64,000 nucleotides of DNA from JAICLK01 sp963810525 (lineage in GTDB: Bacteria; Patescibacteriota; Saccharimonadia; Saccharimonadales; UBA4665): NCBI GenBank assembly GCA_963810525.1, contig CAWENB010000003.1, forward strand, positions 1-64,000, given 5' to 3'. This document shows, piece by piece, positions 16,065 to 24,810 of this stretch. Numbering within the stretch: position 1 is the first letter of the stretch; each line of letters starts with the position of its first letter. The translations under genes and the position numbers were made by a program. Below the pieces are notes generated by a model. That model did not search any database and was not told the origin of the DNA. It was given only the letters and a program-made list of their open reading frames with translations.

Positions 16065-16871
16065 GTGAAAACGGTGCAATTGCTCGGGATACTAAACGTC
16101 ACGCCGGATAGTTTCAGTGGCGACGGAATCCATAATTCAGCCGCCCATGCCGTAGCTTACGCAGCCGAATTGTTTGCCAGCGGCGCGGATATTGTCGACA
16201 TCGGTGCCGAAGCCACCAATCCGTGGGCCAAGCCAATCAGCGCGGAAGAGGAATGGGACCGGCTCGATCCGGTCCTGTCAAGCTTATTACCCGATTACCC
16301 AGGACGACTGAGCGTTGATACCTACCACCCCGACACCGTCATACGCATCGCGGCGCTGTTCGGCACGGATTTTATCGTCAACGATGTCACCGGCATGAAC
16401 GACCCGAACATGCGAAAAGTAGTAGCGACTTGCGGTCTTACCACCATTGTCAGTCACTTGCCTGCCAAGTTCGTAACGGATATCAAAAAAGCCCATGCCA
16501 ACGCCGAAATCGACAATGCGAAGCAGGTGCTTGCCGAATTGCTTGAGCGTCGTAAGGAATTGATGGAGCTCGGCTTGCCGGCGGCAAAAATTATCCTTGA
16601 CCCAGGCATCGGATTCGGCAAGAGCATGAGCCTCAACTGGGATCTGCTGCAATTCGCCCACCTGGTGCGAGGCAGCGGTATTGACAGCAAAGTGCTCATC
16701 GGCTATTCGCACAAGCGCTTTCTCGGAGAGCACCGGTTTGAAAGCAAGCCGAACCTCGAGGCCGCACGTATCGTTACTGATTCTGGCGCCGACTATGTCC
16801 GCGTACACGACGTGGCCTTGCACTACGACTTCATTCAAGACTACACCCGTAGGCGAAAAACAGTTTCCTGA
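16065..16871 (+). CDS. folP: Dihydropteroate synthase
   Basis: This 268-residue dihydropteroate synthase joins p-aminobenzoate to the pterin pyrophosphate in folate synthesis. Motifs in order are GILNVTPDSFSGDG (residues 8-21), DIVDIGAEATNP, SVDTYHP, NDVTGMNDP, ILDPGIGFGKS and IGYSHKRFL. The start is GTG 16065, 8 nt after TATAAT (16051-16056), so the mRNA is probably leaderless. A folC-type gene lies at 31.4 kb, so at least two folate steps are encoded in the window. Confidence 0.93.
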   Translation: MKTVQLLGILNVTPDSFSGDGIHNSAAHAVAYAAELFASGADIVDIGAEATNPWAKPISAEEEWDRLDPVLSSLLPDYPGRLSVDTYHPDTVIRIAALFGTDFIVNDVTGMNDPNMRKVVATCGLTTIVSHLPAKFVTDIKKAHANAEIDNAKQVLAELLERRKELMELGLPAAKIILDPGIGFGKSMSLNWDLLQFAHLVRGSGIDSKVLIGYSHKRFLGEHRFESKPNLEAARIVTDSGADYVRVHDVALHYDFIQDYTRRRKTVS

Positions 16872-16887
16872 CAGGCGTACCCGGAGA

Positions 16888-17422
16888 TCAGACTACCGAC
16901 ATGTGCCAAAAGCCCAAAATGGTGAAAATCGCCATGATTCCTGCCGCCGCAAAGCAGATAATGGCCGACCGTCCAGAATGCGTAGGCGTCGCCGAGCAGC
17001 AGGCCGCGCAGCGTTTCGCCCTTGAATAGGGTGTTGGCTTCGTTCTGTAGTTTTATATCGGTCGGGTTTGCTAGTGCTTCAGTACTTACTTCCGAATATG
17101 TTTTGCCATCAGCGACTTTCTGCAAATGAAAGGCAATATAGTCGTCCGCAAAGGCTTTGGTTTGCGGGCCGGTCAGCACTTCTTGGCCGGCATATTGCTG
17201 GAGACTCGGAAATTTGGCCGGAGCAAGTGCCAGGCTGCCCTGAGGCGGGAAGTAAATCTTTTGCGCCGCTAGTGTTGATCGTGCACGGTGTTCGTCGTGA
17301 ATGAATAAGCCCACCAGGCCAACCAGCCGGCTGCCAACAGCACATGCGTCGCCACTACACCGAAAAGGCTCAATATTTTGTCGATATATTTTCGTTTTGC
17401 ATTTACTTTTGTTTTTGTCATG
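16888..17422 (-). pseudogene. Membrane protein with two frameshifts (actinobacterial-type)
   Basis: Reading leftward from ATG 17422, the first frame gives a basic N-terminus and a TM (GVVATHVLLAAGWLAWWAY), then SFTTNTVHDQ. It must shift near 17270 to continue as LAAQKIYFPPQG..., a soluble region with TGPQTKAFADDYIAFHLQKV. A second shift near 16990 is needed to complete the last TM (AIICFAAAGIMAIFTILGFW) and stop at 16888. The combined protein of about 175 residues is coherent, so either it has decayed recently or the assembly carries indels. Function unknown. Confidence 0.65.
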
Positions 17423-17630
17423 CGAGTTCCTTATTACCCTTCAAGTAAATTCTTAACGATAAGCATTATCCATGATCTACGTCACGCCCGGCAGGGCATC
17501 ACAATATATAGGCCACCATACCGTCTCACCACTTATCCGGCAAGAAACCTCCCGTAACCAACATGCAAAAGCAAGCATCCAGAAAGCCGACAACCCACTT
17601 CCGGAACACTTAGCTTTCGCCACGTTCCTC

Positions 17631-17852
17631 TTACACATCTCTTCGCTTGAATCGTAAAGCCGCGTTGACCGCTTCCTTGATAATAAACGGCGCCCCACGC
17701 ATTACGTTCACCTTACGCTCGATTTCCCGCTGCATTCTTTTGACCTTGCGGGCCATTTTGTATACCGCAATTACGCAGGCTAGAATTACAATCAGGATAA
17801 CGGTCATAAAGATAATCAGATAGATTTCAGTGAATGTTTGTAGCCCCGACAT
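17631..17852 (-). CDS. Small single-TM protein with basic cytosolic tail
   Basis: This 73-residue protein has one TM (about residues 9-31, EIYLIIFMTVILIVILACVIAV) followed by an amphipathic basic helix. It lies 25 nt downstream of the YtxH-like gene, in the same direction, and probably shares its transcript. Confidence 0.6.
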   Translation of the reverse strand: MSGLQTFTEIYLIIFMTVILIVILACVIAVYKMARKVKRMQREIERKVNVMRGAPFIIKEAVNAALRFKRRDV

Positions 17853-17877
17853 TTCCGGTTACTCCTTATCGACCATC

Positions 17878-18138
17878 TTAGCTCGTCCGGTTACCTATCC
17901 GCTCTTTGGCGTCTCTGGCTGCCCGTGCACTTTCCTGAGCCACCACACTGGCAGTATCCATTGTCTGGTTTCTTTTATTCTGTGCGGTTTCCTTTGCGGA
18001 ACGCAGTTTTTGCCGTAATTGCTCGCGGCTTTCCTGCCCGCTCTTTGGCGCCAATAACATGCCCGCCGCCAAACCCAGAATAGACCCCATCAAAAAGGCG
18101 CTAAAAGTACTTTGCATGCTTGAACTGTTTTCTGCCAT
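17878..18138 (-). CDS. YtxH-like small protein
   Basis: This 86-residue protein has an N-terminal glycine-rich TM with the YtxH signature (GSILGLAAGMLLAPKSGQES) and then a long charged helix (REQLRQKLRSAKETAQNKR). YtxH proteins are membrane-anchored, often stress-linked, and of unclear function. It heads a two-gene unit with the gene at 17631-17852. Confidence 0.75.
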   Translation of the reverse strand: MAENSSSMQSTFSAFLMGSILGLAAGMLLAPKSGQESREQLRQKLRSAKETAQNKRNQTMDTASVVAQESARAARDAKERIGNRTS

Positions 18139-18291
18139 AATAACCCCCCTTTCGCCTTTTCAGCGTACCATCATCCGGGCGTTGCAAGATGTAAGAATTA
18201 TTACCCGGCCCGTTCAGCCGAAACTAAGCGCCGCCAATAACGACCAACTCGTAGTCCCAACAATGGCAGCCGTTAAATAAACCGCTGCAGT

Positions 18292-19230
18292 TCACTTAAT
18301 CGTTAGAGTGGCATTAGTGATTTTGAAAGTTTCAGACCCGTTCGTTGATGCGATCTCAACGCCGTATTCGATCGCATTTGGAACCGAGTTGGCAGTGATG
18401 CCGGAGGTTGACGGATGAGTGATGAGATCCTGAAAGATGTGCAACATATCGAAACAACCGGACTTCACTGGCGTATCACGCGTGTATATCCACTCATTGG
18501 CGCCACCGCCTTTGAACTCGTGGTAGCCCATGCCGTCAATTGTTAGCGCCCTCGCATTGGACGGGGGAACAATATTGGTGTCGGTCCAGTCATTCCAGAC
18601 CATTACTTCAATACCGAAGTTATTGAGCCAATCGTCATATGCGTAATCCCACTCGCCTCCTGTCGGCGACGCCTCACCGAAGCAGGTCGATAGGGAATTG
18701 TATTGGGCGACGGTTTTATTGGAAAGAAAGAACTGTGTGTCGGGATACGTCTGGATACCTCCTTGGTCGGGAGAGAAGTTTGCCTTGACATACCAGTTTG
18801 ACGGCGAGCACGCGTACAATGCCTGCGTCCAATTTCCGGACGGGCCCCACACGTTATTGTTAACGGCAACGTTACTTGCGTAGGTCCACGTGCCGTTTTG
18901 TTGACTTGTTTGGAACTGCGGGTTAGCACAGTTCTGCGCACTTCCGGAGCTTCCTCCGGTACTTTTGTTTCCACTGGAGCTGCTGCCACCGTCTGTGCTA
19001 CTTTGGCTCCCTAACCTCACGGCCTTGCCCCCGGATGCTGATGGGTCGGTGACTATTAAAGCATCGCCGCTAAGGGCGCCTGACTCGGCTTCACTACTTG
19101 CTGCAATGGTGACAGCATAGGATTGGAGTAAGCAGTAGACACCGATCGCGGCGAACACTACGACGAAGATTCCGACGGTGATATGTTTTGGATTGAGGGA
19201 GGCTAGTCCATGTTTCGGGATATTTGGCAT
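18292..19230 (-). CDS. Secreted GH12-like endoglucanase
   Basis: The protein has 312 residues. The N-terminal anchor (HITVGIFVVVFAAIGVYCLL) and a SSEAESGALSGDALIVTD module are followed by a Ser/Gly linker and a catalytic domain from about residue 95. The domain resembles GH12 beta-glucanases: VNNNVWGP, the putative catalytic Glu in NFGIEVMVWND, and a second Glu in the C-terminal IEYGVEIAS strand. It should cut beta-1,4- or mixed-linkage glucans outside the cell. It is last in the leftward GH16-GH16-GH5-GH12 series. Confidence 0.75.
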   Translation of the reverse strand: MPNIPKHGLASLNPKHITVGIFVVVFAAIGVYCLLQSYAVTIAASSEAESGALSGDALIVTDPSASGGKAVRLGSQSSTDGGSSSSGNKSTGGSSGSAQNCANPQFQTSQQNGTWTYASNVAVNNNVWGPSGNWTQALYACSPSNWYVKANFSPDQGGIQTYPDTQFFLSNKTVAQYNSLSTCFGEASPTGGEWDYAYDDWLNNFGIEVMVWNDWTDTNIVPPSNARALTIDGMGYHEFKGGGANEWIYTRDTPVKSGCFDMLHIFQDLITHPSTSGITANSVPNAIEYGVEIASTNGSETFKITNATLTIK

Positions 19231-19314
19231 GGCGACTTCCCTAAGTATTTCTATTGGAGCACTACTGTTTTTTCTATCGTAAATTCAGACCACTGACACC
19301 ATTCATCGATTCGA

Positions 19315-20515
19315 TTAGGGTATATTGTAGTTTTTCACTGCACCAATCATCGGATCCCCGGGATACATTTCATATGCACAACTGGATACCCAACTGGCCT
19401 GAGATGGTTCATATTCCCAATATAACAATCCTGAAATGCCACCATTAAAATAATCGTTCGCTTTGGTTGTGAGGTATGACAAACGGTTAGCAAGTGTCAA
19501 ACCGTTTGATCCGTTGCATCCCGAGCCGCCCTCCACACCTGCTTCTCCAGAATAGAATGGTTTATTAAGACTCTTAGCGGTCGATTGCGCTACTGTAAAA
19601 TTGCCGGACTCTACTGCCTTACCCTCATAGTCCCATGCATAATCATGAAAACCAATTGCATCAATATTTGGTAAGTTCTGTGCTGGGTAAAATTACTATT
19701 TCCGCCATAGTCAGATGCGTCATTTCCGAACCGACAGCAATCAAATGATTCGGATCGTCTTCCCTGATTGCATTCGATGTAGCTTGAAGAAATGATTTCA
19801 TTGTGGATTCATTCGATTCGACCGGTTCATTCATGATTTCCCACATCAAGATCGATTTGTTGTTTTTGAACATGGGTACAATATTGTTTATCCATGGTAT
19901 AAGTGTGCTTTCATAACCTGACTGGAAATAAGAGTCTGATTTATTACCGGAAGATCCGTCACCTGAATCACATGTACTGGACTCGTTACTCAATGTTAGA
20001 ATGACGTGCTGTTTATATTTTGCAGCTTCAGTAAGTACCGCATTAATTGGACCCGTTCCATAGTCTTGCATAGCCCATAAGCGGGTCACGCCATGTGCGG
20101 GGAGACTAGAAAAGTACGCATCAAGTTGTGACGTCGTCCATGCCGATCCGCTATAACATCCCGACATGCCATAGGCGTCAAAACCTATGAACTTGAATAC
20201 TTTACCACTGAGCATGAAATTTTGCCCGGAAGCAGTGACGAATCCGGAGCTAGAACCGCCTCCGCTGCCACTACCACCTCCCGTGCTGGTACTACCGAAC
20301 TCAACGGCTCTAGCCCCGGAAGCCGATGAATCATTGACTATTGAAGCGTTGCCGCCGAGGCTACCTGATTCGGCTTCTGTTGCCACTGCATACGGTGCGG
20401 CGTGGGACTGGAGTAAGTAGTAGACTCCCGTCAGCGCGAAGGCTATAACGAAGAAACCGGCGGTTAGTTGTTTGGGGTTGAGGGTCGATAGTTTTTGTTT
20501 TAGGTTATTTGGCAT
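19315..20515 (-). pseudogene. Secreted GH5-like glycosidase with a frameshift cluster
   Basis: The N-terminal anchor and EAESG module match the GH16 neighbours. The catalytic part reads GKVFKFIGFDAYGMSGCYS, RLWAMQDYG and MWEIMNEPV (acid/base Glu). Near 19690-19720 the frame breaks twice within about 40 bp. Restoring it gives DASDYGGNSNFTQHR, then LPNIDAIGFHDYAWDYEG and the nucleophile region FYSGEAGVEGG, ending GLLYWEYEP at 19315. The restored ~395-residue enzyme is a mannanase/cellulase-type GH5. Whether it is truly broken depends on the assembly. Confidence 0.7.
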
Positions 20516-20542
20516 GGAATAAACCTGTATTAATTTATTATA

Positions 20543-21586
20543 CTACTTCTTCCACACGCGGACATAATCTACTTTAACCTGAGAGGCCGCACCGGTCGCA
20601 AGCGGGCCGTCGCCGGGGCTACCGCCGTACCCGACATTGAATATCAGGTATTGCAGGGCTCCGCTATCGTGGGTCGTGTAGGAGCGAACGAGCTTACCGT
20701 CCCAGTAGATGTAGTTCGTGTTGGCTTCCCGGTCTAGGGCGTAGGTATGCCAGCCGTTTACCCAATTTCCCGGAATGGGACCGGAATTATCAGCAATTCC
20801 CGGTTCGCTGCTGCCGTACCAGTAGTTGGACGTCATATCTCCAAGTCCCTCAGCGATATCAGCTTCTCCGTCCTGTGGCCAAGTCTGTCCGTCAGTCCAG
20901 AACGCTGGCCAGTTATAGTTATTGCTGCCGGTCCCGGGAAAGTAGATGCGGGCTTCAATGTAATAACCGGTCCCGAACTGATATCCCGGAGATACTTGGC
21001 TCGGATCAGTGTCTACCAGGGAGCCGACAGTACTTGATGATAAGGTAAGTTTCAAATCGCCACCCGATACGGCAACGTTTGAGGCAGTCGTTGATACGTT
21101 GTTCATAGCATTGCCACTAAACCACGTGTTATTCCAGTATTTCGAGTTCAGTGACGAGCCACTAAATTCATCGTCGAATGTGGGCGTACCCCAGCCGCTG
21201 GCACCAGTTGTTGCGCTGCCGATACAGGGAGCGACAGTACCATTATATGTACAGCCGCCACTGCCACTGCTACCGCCAGTGCCTCCGCCTCCAACAGTGC
21301 CACCACCACTTTTACCACCGCTGGAACTGCTACTTCCGCCGCCACCGCCTCCCGTGCTGGCACTACCGAACACAACGGCTCTAGCCCCGGAAGCCAATGA
21401 ATCATTGACTGTTGATGCATTGCCGCCGAGGGTACCTGATTCGGCTTCTGTTGCCACTGCATACGGTGCGGCGTGGGACTGGAGTATTAGGTAGGCTCCT
21501 GCGAGCGCGAAGGCTATAACGAAGAGACCGGCGGTTAGTTGTTTGGGGTTGAGGGTCGTTAGTTTTTGTTTTAGTTTGTTTGACAT
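20543..21586 (-). CDS. Secreted GH16 beta-glucanase (copy b)
   Basis: The start is set at ATG 21586 (MSNKLKQKL). The anchor (LNPKQLTAGLFVIAFALAG), EAESG module and glycine-rich linker are followed by a GH16 domain from about residue 145. The catalytic signature is DGEADIAEGLG (E-x-D-x-x-E); NWPAFWTDG lies upstream and the C-terminal strand is KVDYVRVW. GH16 enzymes cut beta-1,3 or mixed-linkage glucans and related galactans. It is a close paralogue of the gene just upstream (21616-22629), with near-identical N-terminal coding DNA. Confidence 0.88.
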   Translation of the reverse strand: MSNKLKQKLTTLNPKQLTAGLFVIAFALAGAYLILQSHAAPYAVATEAESGTLGGNASTVNDSLASGARAVVFGSASTGGGGGGSSSSSGGKSGGGTVGGGGTGGSSGSGGCTYNGTVAPCIGSATTGASGWGTPTFDDEFSGSSLNSKYWNNTWFSGNAMNNVSTTASNVAVSGGDLKLTLSSSTVGSLVDTDPSQVSPGYQFGTGYYIEARIYFPGTGSNNYNWPAFWTDGQTWPQDGEADIAEGLGDMTSNYWYGSSEPGIADNSGPIPGNWVNGWHTYALDREANTNYIYWDGKLVRSYTTHDSGALQYLIFNVGYGGSPGDGPLATGAASQVKVDYVRVWKK

Positions 21587-21615
21587 TAATCGTACGGCAT
21601 ATGTTTTTATTTTTT

Positions 21616-22629
21616 TTATTTCTTCCACACTCGGACATAATCTACCTTAACTTGAGAAGCAGAGCCAGTGGTACAGCCGCCGGAACAGCCGACATTAAAA
21701 AGAAGATATTCAGGCGAGCCACCATCGTCAGTCGAGTATGAACGAATTATCTTGCCGTCCCAGTAAATAGTATTCATCCCGGATTCCCTATCCACGGCGT
21801 AGGTGTGCCAGCCGTCAGCCCAATTGCCTCCTTCTTGAGGACCATTATTAGCACCCTGCGGCGAATGGTAATTCGAAGTTAATTGACCCAGGCCTTCCGC
21901 TATATCTATCTCACCATCAGTCGGCCAGCTCTGTCCGTCTGTCCAAAATGCGGGCCAGTTGTATATGTTTGAACCGTTTCCCGGGAAGTATATGCGGGCT
22001 TCGACGTAGTAGCCGGTGCCGAACTGGAAGCCGGTAGAAGCTTGATGTGGGTCGGAATCAACCATCGCCCCGACCGATGATGATGATAAAGTCAGGATGA
22101 GGTTGCCTCCAGAGACTGCAACATTTGAAGATGACGTAGACACATTATTCATCGTTCCGTTATTGAACCAGCTGTTGTGCCAATTGGTTGTGTTGAGTGA
22201 TGTGCCACTAAATTCATCGTCGAATACCGGCGTACCCCAACCGCTGGCACCGGTTGTTGCGCTGCCGATACAGGGAGCGGTCGTACCACCGCTCGTGCAA
22301 CCACCGCTCGTGCTACTACTACCGCTTCCGCCGCTACTACCGCCGCCTCCGCCTCCGCTCTTACTCCCGCCTCCTTTACTACTCGTACCAGTGCTAGTGT
22401 TAGTAGTGCCGAACATGACGGCTTTGCCGCCGGAAGCGGCGTAATCATTGACTATTGAAGCGTTGCTGCCGAGGGTACCTGATTCGGCTTCTGTTGCCAC
22501 TGCATACGGTGCGGCGTGGGACTGGAGTATTAGGTAGGCTCCTGCGAGCGCGAAGGCTATAACGAAGAGACCGGCGGTTAGTTGTTTGGGGTTGAGCGTG
22601 GCGAAAGTTTTTTTTATTTTCTTGAGCAT
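21616..22629 (-). CDS. Secreted GH16 beta-glucanase (copy a)
   Basis: This 337-residue protein has the same architecture as copy b: anchor LNPKQLTAGLFVIAFALAG, an EAESGTLGSNASIVND module, a Gly/Ser/Lys linker, and a GH16 domain with DGEIDIAEGLG. It heads the leftward cluster, with 29 nt to copy b. The linker differs between the copies while the anchor and catalytic core are highly similar, which fits a tandem duplication followed by linker drift. Probable substrate: fungal or plant beta-glucan, or host-cell polymers. Confidence 0.88.
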   Translation of the reverse strand: MLKKIKKTFATLNPKQLTAGLFVIAFALAGAYLILQSHAAPYAVATEAESGTLGSNASIVNDYAASGGKAVMFGTTNTSTGTSSKGGGSKSGGGGGGSSGGSGSSSTSGGCTSGGTTAPCIGSATTGASGWGTPVFDDEFSGTSLNTTNWHNSWFNNGTMNNVSTSSSNVAVSGGNLILTLSSSSVGAMVDSDPHQASTGFQFGTGYYVEARIYFPGNGSNIYNWPAFWTDGQSWPTDGEIDIAEGLGQLTSNYHSPQGANNGPQEGGNWADGWHTYAVDRESGMNTIYWDGKIIRSYSTDDGGSPEYLLFNVGCSGGCTTGSASQVKVDYVRVWKK

Positions 22630-23031
22630 AATCGTATTTTGTCCTTACCGTTCTGCTACTTTTCACTGTTTAAGCTACTATGGGCGAAGACACCCTTTGT
22701 ACCTGTACCACGCACGCCCATAATACCTGACCTGTTCAAATGATACGTGGTTGTCAAGTCGGGTAAACATTTGTTACATGTCGGTAGACTAATCATAGAA
22801 TAAGTTTACCAGAAATATGACATACATAAGCAGTGAAAGCCATAACCATATTAGGAGTAAAAAATAATGCCTATCGGCATGCGATGTCGTACCCGCACCT
22901 ACGCACTGTTACATCTTAGGGAAGTTCAGCTCCTTGCAATCTCATTAAGCTCTTTAGACGTGATGCAGGTCATTTCTTGAATTGTATATTGATTGTATAT
23001 TGAGCTTAATGTTCAGGCAGAGGGTTTTGAT
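22630..23031. other. Intergenic region with TTGTATATT direct repeats
   Basis: About 400 bp between the GH cluster and the 2TM gene. The notable element is the direct repeat ATTGTATATTG-ATTGTATATTG (22981-23002). The same word, TTGTATATT, occurs once between the divergent XRE and DUF397 genes (about 24479-24487), so it may be the operator of that regulator. No ORF here is convincing. Confidence 0.45.
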
Positions 23032-23397
23032 ATGGCAATCATTAATGAATCAACCAAATCTTCCAAGATTAGCAACGAAAAGTCTGCTCGGAGAGAGGCC
23101 ATAAAGCAAATCAATCGAAGAAGACATTTTTATGTCGAACTTGTAATTTCTGGTATTGGCATGATGATGCTTGTTCTCATTTGGGCTATGTCGGAATACC
23201 GCAATGCTAGGGGCTGGCCTACTCAAGGTTTTAGCCAAAGCTCCGGTATTCATGACGTTTGGAACTACTGGATTATTTACCCAATTATCGGGTGGGCGAT
23301 AATTATAAGTGCGCGAGCCTGGTTAGTGTATGGTCGCAAACCTATTACTGAAAAAGAAATTGAGCAAGAGATTAAACGTCAGGCGCATGTTCATTAA
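23032..23397 (+). CDS. 2TM-domain membrane protein
   Basis: This 121-residue protein starts at ATG 23032, which has AGAGGG 8 nt upstream. The layout matches the 2TM domain (PF13239 type): a basic start (RREAIKQINRRRHFYVELV), TM1 about residues 42-60, a Trp-rich loop, TM2 with WIIYPIIGWAIIISARAW, and a charged tail. Function unknown. It lies just left of junction module J4, next to the TTGTATATT repeats. Confidence 0.65.
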   Translation: MAIINESTKSSKISNEKSARREAIKQINRRRHFYVELVISGIGMMMLVLIWAMSEYRNARGWPTQGFSQSSGIHDVWNYWIIYPIIGWAIIISARAWLVYGRKPITEKEIEQEIKRQAHVH

Positions 23398-23411
23398 TTG
23401 CGGATAAATGT

Positions 23412-23502
23412 AAGGGGTCCGAATCCTGTTAGGGATATGATCGAATCAACAGAGACCTCATATACCTAAGTCAATGGTTCTCTGAGGTGAAATCGTGGTA
23501 CG
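23412..23502 (-). repeat. Junction module J4 (diverged)
   Basis: In plus orientation AAGGGGTCCGAATCC (23413-23427) corresponds to the AAGGATTCGAACCC box. A weak hairpin (ACCTCA/TGAGGT) follows, and the core CGTGGTACGCC lies at 23494-23504, 83 bp from the box. The order and spacing match the other modules although the sequence has drifted. Confidence 0.5.
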
Positions 23503-23629
23503 CCTTTTTGAACGATGTTCGAACGCTTATTTGGGAAGATATTCCATAAGTCGTGCCACAATACCGAAACTTATCAATGCGATAATTGGACATTTTGGCT
23601 ACTCTTCCAATATTGATCCGGCAAAGTAG
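23495..23629 (+). other. Core arm at J4 with possible displaced recombinase 3' end
   Basis: From the core, the GTG-GTA frame is open for 44 codons (MVRLFERCSNAYLGRYSISR...) to 23629, running over the end of the XRE gene. The frame used by the resident recombinase gives WYAFLNDVRTLIWEDIP and a stop. That resembles the predicted native C-terminus at the distal end of the 8.2-kb element (WYTVVKQVRDLILADC). It is likely a relic of an earlier recombinase element. Confidence 0.4.
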
Positions 23630-24453
23630 TTGGATGCCTTACGGATTAATGCTAACGCTTCGGCATTAAAGCTGGCTGCCCCACTCATCTCGTTGAATGC
23701 GTTAATAAAATTAAGCAATGTTTCAGGATCTTGCACTCTAATTGTTCTATCGCCTATAAAAATATACAGTATCTCATCGTCGTAGATCGTAAACGTCCCC
23801 GTCTCAAACAGTGATGTCCCTACTTGCAAGGGGATAATACCAAGTTGCAAATTTCCGGATCCAATAAGTCGCTCAAGTCTGTCTAATTGCGCTAATTGCA
23901 CCCTGCGATCAGCTGGCATTGTGTATAGCTCGGCCTCAGGCATTATGATAAAAAATGTTTTGTTTATATCCCAGAGGGCTTCCTGTCGTTCGATAGTTTT
24001 GCCGAGTTCCACGTGGGCTTCTTCTTCTGACAGACCGACTTTCCGAAGTCTGGCTATTCTATAATCAGAGGTTTGTAACAGGGCCGACAGGCCATTGACC
24101 ACGTAACAACGAAACACGCTTGTCACATGTTGCAGATCGTTTAATTCGTCTGGGAAATCGGTGAAATGATAATCGAAGTTAGCCCCGGATTTGTTAGGGT
24201 ATTGGAATAGGAGCATAGATATTTGTTGTCGAATAGTCCTCGGTGTTTTGAGAATATCTAGAATTACTTCAAGTTGCCCGGCATCAATCGACCCAGGGTA
24301 TCCATTTTCGATTTTTGAAATCCTTGATTGACTGACACCTACTTTGGCAGCTAGCTCCCCACCGGTCATGTGACTTTCTTTACGGAGCCCTTGGATAAGT
24401 GCCCCTATTCTCTGCGCAACGACCGTGCTCGATTTAACTTGTAATTCTTGCAT
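23599..24453 (-). CDS. XRE regulator with DUF5753-like domain (Scr1/WhiJ-like)
   Basis: The protein has 284 residues. The helix-turn-helix lies at about residues 28-60 (MTGGELAAKVGVSQSRISKI), followed by a domain with the DUF5753 pattern: HVTSVFRCYVVNGLSALLQT, the SDYRIAR segment, ERQEAL, MPEAELYTM, LGIIPLQVG and FTIYDDE. In actinobacteria such proteins pair with DUF397 proteins in toxin-antitoxin-like or developmental control units. Here the DUF397 gene is adjacent and divergent. Operator candidate: TTGTATATT at about 24479 and as a direct repeat at 22982. Likely acquired from actinobacteria. Confidence 0.82.
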   Translation of the reverse strand: MQELQVKSSTVVAQRIGALIQGLRKESHMTGGELAAKVGVSQSRISKIENGYPGSIDAGQLEVILDILKTPRTIRQQISMLLFQYPNKSGANFDYHFTDFPDELNDLQHVTSVFRCYVVNGLSALLQTSDYRIARLRKVGLSEEEAHVELGKTIERQEALWDINKTFFIIMPEAELYTMPADRRVQLAQLDRLERLIGSGNLQLGIIPLQVGTSLFETGTFTIYDDEILYIFIGDRTIRVQDPETLLNFINAFNEMSGAASFNAEALALIRKASNYFAGSILEE

Positions 24454-24564
24454 TGGTATATTCGGAATAATTCTTCAGTTGTATATTACACATTTTGGAA
24501 TATTTTTAAAAGTAGAATAATGCTTACTTAGAATTATGAACCACCTAAATAAACAGTATTATAG

Positions 24565-24810
24565 TTGGATGTTGTGAAGGAAATTATCACATACTCGGAG
24601 TTAAGAGAAGAATCTGCAGACTGGGGCAACATAAGTAACTGGAGAACTCCTTTCTGTGCCGGCAATGGTTCATGTGTCGAAGTCGGGAACAGTAAAATAA
24701 ATGTAGGGGTGAGAGACTCAACAGTGCCGGAGGGTACGACATTATATTTTAACTCAGACGAATGGCGTACGTTTTTACGTAAAGTAATTGATGATGATCT
24801 GGGGCTCTAA
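24565..24810 (+). CDS. DUF397-domain small protein
   Basis: This 81-residue protein shows the DUF397 signature: an early Trp, GNGSCVEVGNSKINVGVRDS, TVPEGTTLYF and SDEWRTFLRKV. DUF397 proteins are small, mostly actinobacterial partners of XRE-DUF5753 regulators. The start is uncertain: TTG 24565 or GTG 24574. The -10-like TATTAT ends at 24562, which favours GTG 24574 with a very short leader. Confidence 0.82.
   Translation: MDVVKEIITYSELREESADWGNISNWRTPFCAGNGSCVEVGNSKINVGVRDSTVPEGTTLYFNSDEWRTFLRKVIDDDLGL

Noticed and set aside
20187..22444. Proline/leucine-rich plus-strand frames at 20187, 21009 and 22097 (and at 28-267)
   Set aside because: They are antisense of the glycine/serine linkers of the secreted glycosidases.
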